NCBI RefSeq assembly: GCF_000002075.1 | Contig: NW_004797758.1 | Span: forward strand, 87,254-151,253 | Origin: Aplysia californica | Lineage: Eukaryota; Mollusca; Gastropoda; Aplysiida; Aplysiidae | Direction: 5' to 3' | DNA: 64,000 nt | Shown: one piece after another, positions 10,901 to 21,149 of the stretch | How the letters are laid out: each line of letters opens with the position of its first letter | Numbering within the stretch: position 1 is the stretch's first letter | The notes under the pieces: generated by a model | Seen by the model: the letters and a program-made list of their open reading frames with translations, nothing else | What the model was told of the DNA's origin: nothing | Databases searched by the model: none | Position numbers and translations under genes: made by a program

Positions 10901-13900
10901 ACTCTTGTCGATTTCAGGACCACCAAGGGATCTTTAACGTGCGCCACTTGCACACAAGGTCTCTGAGTCTTTATCTCTCTTATCCGAGAACGTTAGGTGT
11001 TTGATCTTACCTAAGATCAGGGGCCTGGCTGAAAAACAGTATAGTATGAAGGAGCCAAGGAGTAGCAGCAGAAAGGCTGCAGAAAGAGTCAAGAGCTCAG
11101 AGGAGGGGCAAAGTGGGGTGGGGGGCAGAAAGCCAAGACAAAAGCAGACGACAGAGCATGATTCGAAGATGTATGTAAAACCCAGAGGTTCCACCTCTTA
11201 AATAACCTTTTATGTGTTGATAGGGTCATTTAACCTATACTATTTTACATTTCACATTTTTCTGATGGTATTCTGCAAGTACAACAACAAAAAATCAGAT
11301 GTAAATGAAGAATACATCACAGCAATTTAAATCACAATTTAAAAATTGCCCTTTTCATTTCCATACTTGCTGCACAACTTCCCTGTAGAATGGTGTGTTT
11401 GCAATTTATCTTTGAGCCTTTAGCTGATGCCACATTTCTGTATTCTCTCTCAGTCTTGTAACAAATTAACTACTATATTTCCTTCCAAATTGAAAGTCTG
11501 ACTACAGATTCTCACAATAACAAACTGATCACCTAGCGTTTCTTCTTACGTTTTCACAGATTCTGAATATCAATGGTTGCGGGAAAAACTGTCCAGGCAG
11601 AGCCGAGTCATTGAAATTCAGTCAGATAAACAAAATGCCTTGGAAACAATGGACTTAAAATTTCCTCCAGTCTCAAAGGTAAAACGCAATTGGTACCTAT
11701 GGGCACTCAGCAATTGGCTATCTGTAATGTAATGCCAGAGAGATTTGAGTTTAAATATGTTTATTACTCCCATATCGACACAATTTAGGTCATTTCAGAG
11801 GTGGGCTTCTTCAGCCTTGCCTGTTAAGACCAGCCCTGGCTGAGTGTGACACTACATCTGACCAGAAAGACAGAGGTACTGAAGAAAATTCTCTTCCCCA
11901 CATGATTACTAGACTCCCAATTTTTTGTGTGCAACCGTAAAGAGTCTTTATCATAATCTGGATACGCGAAGGTGTTACCTCTGGCTCAGAGGTACAATGA
12001 CCTACCATTGCTTATGGTCTGCTGTGGTCATATGCCATATTTAGGCCAGTCCATGCCTTGATGTTATCATTCTAGATTGTTCTTAGTCCACTTGTAGCTC
12101 TTTTGCCCCACATGTTGCCTTTGAGTATTTCAATGGCCACCATTAAAACTCAGTCACAGGTCAAGGAGACTTGACCTTGGTCAGATTCACTTTTGTTAAT
12201 GAATATGGCATTGAAGCCAGATTTTCTTTTCTTTTGTTCTGCTTGTAAATTATAACTGTGGTTTGTGAATTGTTGCTAGTTTACTTTTTTAGATGAAACC
12301 TGCTGTTACTTTTAAATATCAATAAATATTCAGAATCCTTGTGAATTCTTTTTTGACTAGCACATTGTGAAGTTGGAAAAAAAATGAAGGGGCAGTGGAT
12401 TTTTGCAGGCCATAATCTTTTAGCCCCTTTATTGCGTTGTACTCGTATTTCATATGTCTTGATAATCCACTGCCCAGTTCGCTGTAAATGTATCTCATAC
12501 AGAGACTAAGACCTGTAATTTGTTTCATTGATATCTCGGCTTTTGAAAGTTAATTGTTTTAGCCATGCAGTCATAGGCATATCTATTCATAGATTATAAG
12601 ATGAGAAGTGCTTGTTCTAAATCCGATTTTTAAAAAAAGAAAAGTGTCTTGTTTTTCTTACACACATCATACCAGACGATCAGAGTGGACAAGTTAAATT
12701 GGAACTTTAGTCTCAATACTTTCAAGTTGTTTACATCACAAATGGTTTGTTCTACCAGATTCTTAGATTTCTCTTTGTATTGACAACGATACACCATTTG
12801 CCATTCTCTTTGGCTTGGCGAGGAAGTAACCCTTTGCCAGTTGTTTCTTTCCATCGTATTCTTTGGTTTTATTTCTGGTACTTTATTATTTCTTTAATTT
12901 TTTTTCTTTTTCCAACATGTTTTTAAACATAAACCTATAGGTGGATCGAGTCTCCATCAAAGACCTAAGTGAGAAAGATTTTCATGAAAGATATGTGAAG
13001 ACCCACAGACCAGTTATCCTGCTTGACCTCGTCCAAACAATAACATCAACTCCCTGGAATTTGGACTTTGTCAAAAAAATTGCAGGTACATGTTATAGAA
13101 ACTATTTATACCATCGATCATAGTCAGTTAAATATAAATATTTTTATTTATTTAGATGATATGATTACTTCTCATAACAGAACTTCTATTTGTTTTAAAA
13201 TTTAATCAACTTTAATTGCTCCAGATTTCGATTCTATGTTCTTTTGGAATACTTTACAACAGAATGGCATATGTCATTTAACAGAATGGCATATGTCACT
13301 TTACAGCATGGCATATGGCGGAGTCTTACAATAACCAGTCGATATATATATATGTGTAGTCCAGGATTATCATCCCTTTTGGTAGGCGTATGAGCGTATG
13401 TGTCACAACGCGGTGGGATCAGGCGCTCGTCAATTTTTGGCCATTTGGAGTTATTGGTATCATCGAATAGCTAATTCATTTGTCTTGCTGTCAATGAAAA
13501 AAAGTACCCATCTATCTTGAATAGAAGTCAAGATGATTGCGATTAAAGGAGGTGGGGTCGCCTGGTTTCAGTAGTAAAATTAGCAAGAAATGGCCACCAA
13601 AGTTTGATAACTTCAGTAGCTTGAGAGTCCTTGAAAACTGAAAATTTAGAAATTTTGTGCCATTAATCAACGTCTTTCAGTAAAATTCACTGGGAAATGT
13701 GCTTTTATATGGAGATAAAATGTGTTTTTTTCTTTTTTTTTGTAAAAATGGCAAAACTTTTGCAAAAAATGCCTATTTCTTCGATTTCAATATTTTGGCG
13801 AGCGCCTGATTTGACCATGATGCCTCACATATGATAAGTATAATATTTTTAATAGATTGCCAACAGTCAAGTCAAATGCAGCATTACTGTGGATATATCC

Positions 13901-15188
13901 CCTCGGAGTGACCCCCCCAAAACCAATGTAAAAGCTAAAATTATATATTTTTTAAAATTGTTATGCAACAGGCAGCAAGAGAGTGATGTTGAAGAAGCAG
14001 GTACCCCTGTCTGCTGAATGGGCTTGCCTTGAGGACAGTCGAACAAGCACTGTGGAAGAGTTCATTGATTCTGTGACAGAGGGGGAAACTGATGATTATC
14101 TCTTTGATTGGAGTCTACCCCTTCACTGTCCCGAGCTTTCTTCAACCTTAACAGTACCTAGTTATTTTGCAGGTAGATTAAGTGTTTGCCCTGAAATTAT
14201 TGAAAAACTAATACTGCAGCCATTTCTTTTATATATACAGCAGAATCCGCTGAAAGTGATGTTTGTGGGACTGCTGGATTTTCTTCAGTATGTAGAGGTT
14301 GCTTAAATAGAAGGAAAAAAATCTGAGGTTACCAATGTTCACGGATTAATCGTGTTTGGTTGAAGTGGACTCCACTCTGTGTGTGTGTGTGTGTGTGTGC
14401 GTGTGTGTGTGTGTGTGTGTGTTTGTCATGTCAGGGTCACAGGGGTCAGCTCCCAGTCAGTGTTCTGGCTGGGCTGACTTAATTTATGGTACTTTTTAAA
14501 TTTAAAGTTTAAGATGTGTCCTTGTACATTTAGTCATTATCATGTTACACACTCATAGCACAAATTTCTGATTTTGAAACTAAAAAAAAACCAATCACAA
14601 TAATTTGCCTGGTTATTTGATAATGTGCTCTGAAGTCTGCAATGCTAAATTGTGATTTATTAGACTAGTGTGGAGGAAAAATAATCAATACTAATAACTA
14701 ACGGCTTGACAAAATCATTGAACTTTTGGAACATGAACAACATAACAAAGATGGAACGAGGTACACACAAAAGACGTATCAGTGCAGTTTATAGAAAGCT
14801 GCGTATCTGCAACTCAATCTACGTTGCTCATAACGTGCGGTGAGTTATTCTGAGACACAGCACAAGTAATTCCTTCACATTCAACTTTATATGTCAAATA
14901 CAATAAGAAATATTCACATATTTGCATACAAAGATTTAAGTGGTTGTCTCACTACACAGAAATACTTGTCAATTTTAGTGCCACAGTGCCAGAACACATG
15001 ATTTTCAATGTAGTTTGTTCATTTTGCAACCTTCTTTTAAATCTATTTACCTGGATATGAAAAGAAAGGTTAATTTCAAAGAGATATTTCTTCATGCACA
15101 CTTCATGAATTGCGATTTGTCAAGAATAACAAAATGTTTACATTTGCACTATATTTTTAAATATAATATACAATTGTGTGTAAACGTT

Positions 15189-15246
<58 letters not shown>

Positions 15247-18200
15247 TGTGTGTCTGTGTGTGTGTGTGTGTGTTCACCACACTAGTTATCTTCCATATGT
15301 CACATTTATCCTTCATCTGATTTCTTGAATAGTTTGACTCATCTTTAAACTCAAATCAGTGCCTAGACATAGCCTACTGTAATACTATTTGAACCTATGC
15401 CTTTACGTTACGTACAAAAATGTTAATGTTATGCATGTCATTGTAAAACAATTCTCCTGAATGGGATCTATGGAGGCAGGTTTTTAAAACAAACATTTTT
15501 CCGATTTTTGACCAGATAACTATTTGTGTCAGACCAGCCAGGGTTCCCTGTACCGAGACAGTTGGCCGAGTCTGTTTGTGGCACCAGCTGGGGCTGTGAG
15601 TCAGCTCCACATCGACGCCTTTGCCTCCAGCTTCTGGATGGCTCTCATGGAGGGAGAGAAACGGTCAGTGAGAGTAGCATTTCTTTTTATCTGACAAATT
15701 TGTTTTGAGTTTTTTAAATCTGTTCAATTTCTTTTTCTTGTCATAATTGTTTGGGTTTTTTTGTACTTTAGTCCTCTGCTTGGTCTTTGAGGTCGGGAAA
15801 ATTTGGTTCATCAAAAACCAGTGTAATGATTTTTATTCCCTCAGACCTAAACGCTTACCTCATCCTGCTCTACTTTTAGACTCTTGTGTACCAAAGGCAC
15901 GCCCAGTTTGAGATTGTGTATATTATCTAGCTCCAGCAGTCATCTCAAGTAACGGGAGCTTAGGAGCATGTTTCCTGTCGGGTAGCTAGTTTTGGGATGG
16001 GGTTCATTTAGAATTCTGCTCTTTCATAGCTGCTCTTCTTCTGCTCTTTCAGTTTCCAAAAAGTCTTTAACATAAACTTCATATTTGTGGACCCTCTAAA
16101 CATTTTGGTCCTTATTTGAGAATACTGACTGCTCAGTCCCACTCTCACACACCTTTAGTTCATTAGTGTTAAAGAAAAAGAAAATATAAAATATCCAATT
16201 GACCATCAGCAGCGCCTGCATAGACTGAAAATGGGATCTGGTAATTTGGCTTGACAAAAGCACATTCCTTATTTCTAGTTTGAAACACCCCTTAGAAATT
16301 TTTCATCAGCTAGGTGCAGTGTATAGTAGATTCTGTTTGGTGACTTCCATAGCATAAGAGTCCTTGGAAACTGCAAATTTTAATTTTATGTGCCTTTAAT
16401 CAATGTTTTTGCATAAAATCCACTCATAAAAGTGTTTTTGAATGGACATACTTGGTGGTGAGCCAAAAAAAAAAAAATTCGAAAAAAAAAATTCCAAAAC
16501 GGCAGAAAAATGCAGATTTCTGGGATTTAATTTGTTTTGATGAGGGTCTGATTTCACCACGACGCCTCACATATATTTAGCTATTGTACACCCCACGGGA
16601 ATCAATAGAAATGAAATTTTTCATGAGTTAACATTGTAGATTTTTATCTCTGTGTTTAGTAAGGAAAGGGGGACTGAATAATTTCCTTAAGACAAGCTTT
16701 AAGAATAAAGAATAAAGTGAAACTTCATGAGAGTTACACCTCTCACATATGTGGGTGAATTCATTAATGTCCACGTATAAAGATTATCATAACACATTTC
16801 CCCCCTTTATTCCAGGTGGACTTTCTTCCCACCATCAGACACAGCCCTCCTGTATCCTCGCTACATTCACTCCATGGATCCCGTGTTTAGTGTCAATCTG
16901 CAGGAGCCAGATCTGCAAAGTCATCCTTTGTTGGCTCTCACTCACCCAAGCCAGTGCGTGTTGAAGCCTGGTGAGTCAAGCAAACTTATTATCTACTTCA
17001 AAAATATGAAATGATGCATAGCTTATGTTATGAAATAAGTCAGTCTGATTCACTATTAGTCCAAATACCCACAATTTTTTCTTTGACACTCCAAACTGAC
17101 AAAATTGTGATTTTTTAAAAATAACCTGGCCTGTTTCTTATACCAAAAGCTTACACTTTTTTTTCTTTGATCTTTGCTTGCTGTTTGTTTGCCCATTAGA
17201 ACTAAAATAGAATTAACCTTTTGAGCCTGGGGGACCCGTGCACATGAGCTCCCTTTCGACAACTGCTTGATTTCCACCACCATACTCGAGGCCTGCATTC
17301 AATATGTAGAAATAGAAGGGTAATGATAATGCATACTGAGGCGTGTGCTTGAGTCTGTAGGGTTAATGTTGACAACTCAAGATATTAAAGTTGATGGCAC
17401 TGTAGCTTGATGTTTTAAATGTTCTCTTCCATGCATGAGCTCCATTTGAATGACTACACAGATTTTTGCTTAGAAACTTATAAAATTACTTTTACCTCGA
17501 AACTATTTCCAAAGGTATTTTTCTAAACTATGTATGTTGTACACCATTTTTGTTTCAGTTCTTTATCACTGCAACAGCAGTTCTCAATTTTTGTTGGTTC
17601 TTAAATGTTTCTGAAAACTTCTTTCAGCGGTTAAGATTACTTCTGAACTCTTTTCTCTAAACAGTGATCATGCCATTCTTTAAATATTTCCCCATGTTAC
17701 TGCACTACAAATATGTGTTAGTCCTTTGTTACTTAATGTAACACAGTACTTCTCTATCTAGGAGAGCTCCTCTATGTGCCAAATGGTAGTGCCCACTTTG
17801 TGGAGAACCTCACAACATCTCTGGCCATCTCCTCCAATCATGTGGATGAAGCCAACTACACACAGGTATCTCAGTATATGCCATTCTCTGTCATATTATG
17901 CATGTAGCAGACTAGATATGTAATTATATTTTAAAGGATCTCTCTCAAAAGAACACATGGGTCATGACTACATTGCAAAAGTATTTTTTATAGGCTGATC
18001 AAATATTCATTGTAATTGTAAGTGAACACTGGATATTTGTCAATCCATGGTGTCCTGTCATCTCCTCTCTGATTTGACCTATAGAGTTATATGACAAAAC
18101 TTGTTTTGTCTTAGTTCCAAAAAGAATGTTTTCTGTGTGCCTGTGCAATCTTCAGTCAAATGGCTACATTTTTCCCCCTCATATAATGAACTGTAAAAGA

Positions 18201-18519
18201 CAACTCGAATTAACAGTTAGCTGTGAAATGATGATCACGTTGTGGTGAACAGAATATATGAAGTAGAGGTAGTTTCATATTATGTTTGATCAGATGTATG
18301 GCAAGTTTTTTTCCCTTTAACCTGTGGTGTATATTTCCACACTCTTCTTCCAGCTTCAGAACAGTTGTTTCAGTGAATCTGTGTACTGTATACCCACAGG
18401 TGTGTGAGGAGCTGCACATCAATGGACTGGTGGACCCCAGAGCAGCTGAGCTGTTACAGCAGCTACACAGCCCAAAGTTTAGAAGGAGGAAAACAGACAG
18501 TGAATCTTTGAAATCATGA
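7989..18519 (+). CDS. JmjC-domain dioxygenase with TPR-like helices
   Basis: Ten coding exons join in frame: 7989-8344, 9589-9698, 10290-10460, 11560-11678, 12941-13085, 13972-14172, 15516-15663, 16816-16970, 17762-17865 and 18400-18519. They give about 542 residues. The N-terminus is acidic and low-complexity (MSDSDDEGND). Residues about 178-225 form a TPR-like helix pair ending ALTNINKAVALDPN. The JmjC/cupin fold follows, with a HID iron-binding pair at about H399/D401, FWMALMEGEKRWTFFPPSD, and the distal His at about H480 in GELLYVPNGSAHFVEN. These are the Fe(II) ligands of 2-oxoglutarate hydroxylases and demethylases; substrate is unknown. The fold resembles JMJD6-like and other cupin_8 proteins, but I do not recognise a named orthologue. 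All introns are GT-AG. For exon 3 only the acceptor at 10288-10289 keeps the frame; the AG at 10280-10281 does not. The reading frame is open upstream of the chosen ATG to the splice site at 7979, so the true start may be in an earlier exon. Confidence 0.85.
8565..8712 (-). repeat. SINE-tail remnant plus MITE end
   Basis: Sequence at 8565-8670, with AATAATA runs, GCGCTATACAAAAGC and CAGAGCTTGC, resembles the complement of the SINE-like block at 24857-24990. The adjoining 8691-8712 ends in GGCAGGTTCGACTG followed by TA, which looks like one end of a TA-flanked MITE related to the element at 9177. Both lie in intron 1 of the JmjC gene and are fragments. Confidence 0.45.
8729..9161 (+). mobile_element. 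TIR MITE family A, copy 1
   Basis: A ~430 bp repeat shared with 13398-13831, 16328-16573 and 43030-43445. Its ends are inverted: GTGAAATCAGACTCTCGTCA at the left, and at the right TTTCGACGAGCACC followed by ATCACTACAATGCTTCACAT. The consensus terminal repeat is about 35 bp and contains AAATCAGGYGCTCGTC. There is no coding capacity, so it is a non-autonomous DNA transposon. The superfamily is not determined because no clear target duplication is visible. Confidence 0.8.
9177..9355. mobile_element. Small TA-flanked MITE
   Basis: About 180 bp bounded by CAGTTGAACCTGCTC on the left and GGACAGGTTTGACTA on the right, which are imperfect inverted copies. Each end abuts TA (9175-9176 and 9356-9357). 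This suggests a Tc1/mariner-type non-autonomous element in JmjC intron 1. Confidence 0.6.
9881..10015 (-). repeat. SINE tail fragment
   Basis: The block GGTTTTACGGCGCTCGCAAC, then CATAAGGTCATATGAGCGCC, is the conserved SINE tail also found at 3103, 10785, 37160 and 42975. The body to the right diverges from the 3103-3611 copy, so its full extent is uncertain. It lies in JmjC intron 2. Confidence 0.6.
10655..10765 (+). repeat. tRNA-derived SINE head (second family)
   Basis: The tRNA-like A-box stretch GTAGCCCAGTGGTTAGGCTA is followed by GTCCTTAAGAAAGACACCTT. The latter is a variant of the GTCCTTGGGAAAGACGCTTT block that many invertebrate SINEs carry and that occurs on the minus strand near 30165. 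The copy is truncated and abuts the next SINE. Confidence 0.65.
10785..11170 (-). repeat. tRNA-derived SINE, head lost
   Basis: This matches 3103-3500 along most of its length: the tail near 10785-10825, GGGATCTTTAACGTGCGCCA, then AAGGAGCCAAGGAGTAGCAG. It ends before the tRNA-like head, so it is truncated at the 5' end. It lies in JmjC intron 3. Confidence 0.75.
11790..12035 (-). repeat. Interspersed repeat related to 38990-39310
   Basis: A stretch with GGCTGAGTGTGACACTACAT, AGAAAGACAGAGGTACTGA and ATTCTCTTCCCCACATG parallels 39175-39250. The 39 kb copy carries a tRNA-like head on the minus strand, so this is probably a diverged minus-strand SINE in JmjC intron 4. Confidence 0.5.
12036..12940 (+). 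other. JmjC intron 4 remainder, no feature
   Basis: AT-rich intron sequence ending in a normal acceptor (AAACCTATAG) before exon 5 at 12941. Open frames on the minus strand at 12319-12528 and 12630-12854 show no domain and are treated as chance. Confidence 0.5.
13398..13831 (+). mobile_element. TIR MITE family A, copy 2
   Basis: This is the best-preserved copy. The left end, around 13398-13433, carries GGGATCAGGCGCTCGTCA. The right end carries GGCGAGCGCCTGATTTGACC then ATGATGCCTCACATA, its imperfect reverse complement. The interior keeps the shared landmarks TTGAGAGTCCTTGAAAACTG and TGCCATTAATCAACGTC. It is inserted in JmjC intron 5 in the same orientation as copies 1 and 3. Confidence 0.85.
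14379..14423. repeat. (GT)n microsatellite
   Basis: A GT run with one C interruption, about 205 bp downstream of the exon 6 donor in JmjC intron 6. Confidence 0.95.
15188..15274. repeat. (GT)n microsatellite
   Basis: A long GT run with a few interruptions in the same intron (6) of the JmjC gene. It lies about 240 bp upstream of the exon 7 acceptor. Confidence 0.95.
15664..16327 (+). other. JmjC intron 7, first part, no feature
   Basis: AT-rich intron sequence. I see no repeat family or coding segment before the MITE copy that begins at about 16328. Confidence 0.5.
16328..16573 (+). mobile_element. TIR MITE family A, copy 3, 5' truncated
   Basis: This shares with copies 1, 2 and 4 the blocks AAGAGTCCTTGGAAACTGCA, TGCCTTTAATCAATG, AAAATCCACTCATAAA and the right end TGATGAGGGTCTGATTTCAC then GACGCCTCACATA. 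The left third, including the left terminal repeat, is missing or too diverged to see. It lies in JmjC intron 7. Confidence 0.75.
16971..17761 (+). other. JmjC intron 8, no feature
   Basis: AT-rich intron between the exon 8 donor (GCCTG/GTGAGT) and the exon 9 acceptor (TCTATCTAG at 17753-17761). No repeat family is recognised. Confidence 0.55.
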
Positions 18520-19505
18520 CATACAGTAGAAAAGTCAATGTTATGGGGCCATGTTCATAATTCATGTTTTTCTCCTGTTTCCATCACAGATTGTAAATCA
18601 AAATTTCTTACTTTTAAACCTTATTCCTTAACTATTTGTTTCATAGAGACCTCAATTGTGTGATTGTGCTTATTTGTTTCTGTAAAACATTTGTGTCAGG
18701 AAGGGCCAGGAGTGGACACAAAAATACATGCTCAACTTTTTGAAAGTTCAGTAACACTGCATTCTGCAGTTTTTCCCTCATGTGTTCAGAGCCGCGCACT
18801 GCATCATTGAAATCATGAATGCAATATAATGTGAGTATGAAGTCCTCCATCGCGAAGAGTTGATTTTTGGCTTCTCCAACTTCCACTTCATCTTTGTCAA
18901 GCATCTAGAGCTACATATTCACATTTGATCTCATCCATGATGTCAATGACGCAGTGTGAGGCTTGCTTCATGCAAGGATATAACTTTAAAATATGACGCA
19001 TATACTGTTCAGATAAATGGATGGGTACTGTCACTTAGTTTTTGCGTCTTTTCTCCTTAAATTTGCCGTGGCCGTTTCTTTATGGCTGTTCATATGACCA
19101 TCAAATTGAATTTGTTAAACCTTGAAAAATTATGTATTTAGAAAAGATTGAATTTGACGTTTAACTGTTTTATTTTGTTACTTTTAATGTAGAAGAAACT
19201 GTTTGCTTTTTATGATCACATAACAATTACATGAATAAACATGTAAATATCTCACTAAAACACACATTTTATGAAGATTCATTAATTTCCAGACATTCTG
19301 GTGTATGATACACTTATTGAATGATAAATTTTATCTAAAAATGATGTTTTTTGTGTAATACTCGAGATAAGAATTTTGTCAACTGAAAGTTTAGCTAAAA
19401 GAGAAAACAAAACAACCATGATCTCTATGTAATCGAAGCCTTTAGCAATTCATGAAATGAGAAAGTTGTGACATAGCTTTTGATAGAATTTTTATTGTTA
19501 ATAAA
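18520..19505 (+). other. JmjC gene 3' UTR with candidate polyA signals
   Basis: Sequence after the TGA at 18517-18519 is AT-rich and non-coding. AATAAA hexamers occur at 19234-19239 and 19500-19505, either of which could end the transcript. The minus-strand open frame at 18641-18904 shows no recognisable domain and is probably chance. Confidence 0.5.
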
Positions 19506-21149
19506 ATATTGTTGGTAAGTTAACTCTCACTGTTCAAGACTGTGTTCTTCATTATCTCCGGACTTTGAGCTTCATTTATTTTTTCCCTGCTTTCTTGCTT
19601 TCTGTTAATAAGTTAACCAGGTAGGGTCCATTTCTCGTCTAACAATACAAAATTGCATAATCCATTTCCTTCATCCCACTTACTGCAGCAAACACTTACA
19701 TGTGGACCCAGTCACAAGAAAAGTTGGTAGCTTATGTAGTTGTAGAGCAAGGCCAAACAAAATTTTTTCTGGGGAGGGGTTTGCCTGTTATGATACGTGA
19801 TGAGCAAGTCCTCGGGTCTGATATGAGTTTTTAAAATCTGCAACATGTTCAAATTTGGTAAATATGTCGTATAGTTTATAAAAGTAATAGACTTTCTCGG
19901 GTCCTAGTCAACTGCAATGTATTAGACATTCAGAATAACAGCAAGTTCTTTCCAAGCTGATATTATCACATGAGTATGGTTGGAGGGTGCCACCGGTAGG
20001 TCTTATTTCTTTACTTTACTTTCCCTCTGTTGCTTCTGTCTGTCTGTCTTACTTTTTCCTAACACAAAATGACCATTATTGTGCCAATGTGCTTATCTTT
20101 AGTTGAACAGAACAAAACAAATTAGACAGCATGATTGTGTTTTGATTTGTCCAGTTCAATGCCCAAATAGACATGAAGTAGTTTCAGTACGACAATGGAC
20201 TGAGATGTAAAACAGACTGAGAATATACTGGTAAAAGGCCTTATCATTAGTAAGGCGTAATCAAAGACTGAAAGAAACAGAAGTAACAAACCAGTTCAGA
20301 GCCACTAGCATCGCCCTGATCATGACAAATCAAATTCAGATTCCAATATCTTGATTTGAAGCACTGTCAATAAATACCAGGCCAAAAGTTAAGAGTCAAA
20401 GCCAAGTGAATAAACCCAAAGTTGACTCTGTGAAAAGTTTATTTTATGTCCGTATTTGAACAAACACCAAAACAAAACAGGAATTAAACAACAAACTAAA
20501 AACAATGCATTACAACACAAATGAAAAAAGTTTTAGAATAAAACAGTACAATGTGTCAATTAAATAAAATTTGAAGAACGATGAAAGGTGTCTAAGAAAA
20601 GGCGAATAATTTGACTTTAAAACAAACACGTATAAAAAAAAAGACAGAAAAAAATTAATAAAATGTGATATGAACATGATAAGAAGAGCACCAATTCAGA
20701 TCACTTTCATAAATACATATATGTACAAAAAATAATGTCCCTGTCATGAGTCCACATAAGCTGTCTGAGTTCACTGGGAAATACAAATCAAGTAACCTAG
20801 TTTTCCTTCCATTATTTCACAAGTCATATATAAGGAAACACATGCAAGCATCTTGAAAATAGACAGAGAAAAAAAAAAAAGGTAAATTATCAACTGACTC
20901 AACCTAACTGACATACATAACAATGTACAATAAAAATTTTCTCCAGGTAGGAATGCTCTCTAGGCTTCTGCTGGGAATGCGAAAGAATAAAAACCTTTTA
21001 ATAACAGAGCCAATGCCACCTTTGAGCAACCTATCATTGAAAAAAGTTTTCAAGCTCAGTTATTCATCACAATTGAGTCAAATAAGGGCCTAAAATTAAT
21101 CATTTTCTTTACACACAAGCAAACAAATTTTTCTTTAAAAACCACATGT
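19506..21149. other. Intergenic sequence between convergent genes
   Basis: No gene or clear repeat family is seen. On the minus strand an AATAAA equivalent (TTTATT at about 20440) could be a distal polyA site for SLC25A17. That would imply a 3' UTR spanning several transposons, so I do not assert it. Confidence 0.4.

Noticed and set aside
15015-15245. Protein ending in a Val/Cys run
   Set aside because: The tail is a translated GT microsatellite, and the rest is AT-rich intron.
15526-15708. Open frame DQPGFPVPRQ-like across JmjC exon 7
   Set aside because: Wrong frame. The JmjC frame through the same bases has the HID motif and joins the flanking exons in phase using the acceptor at 15514-15515.
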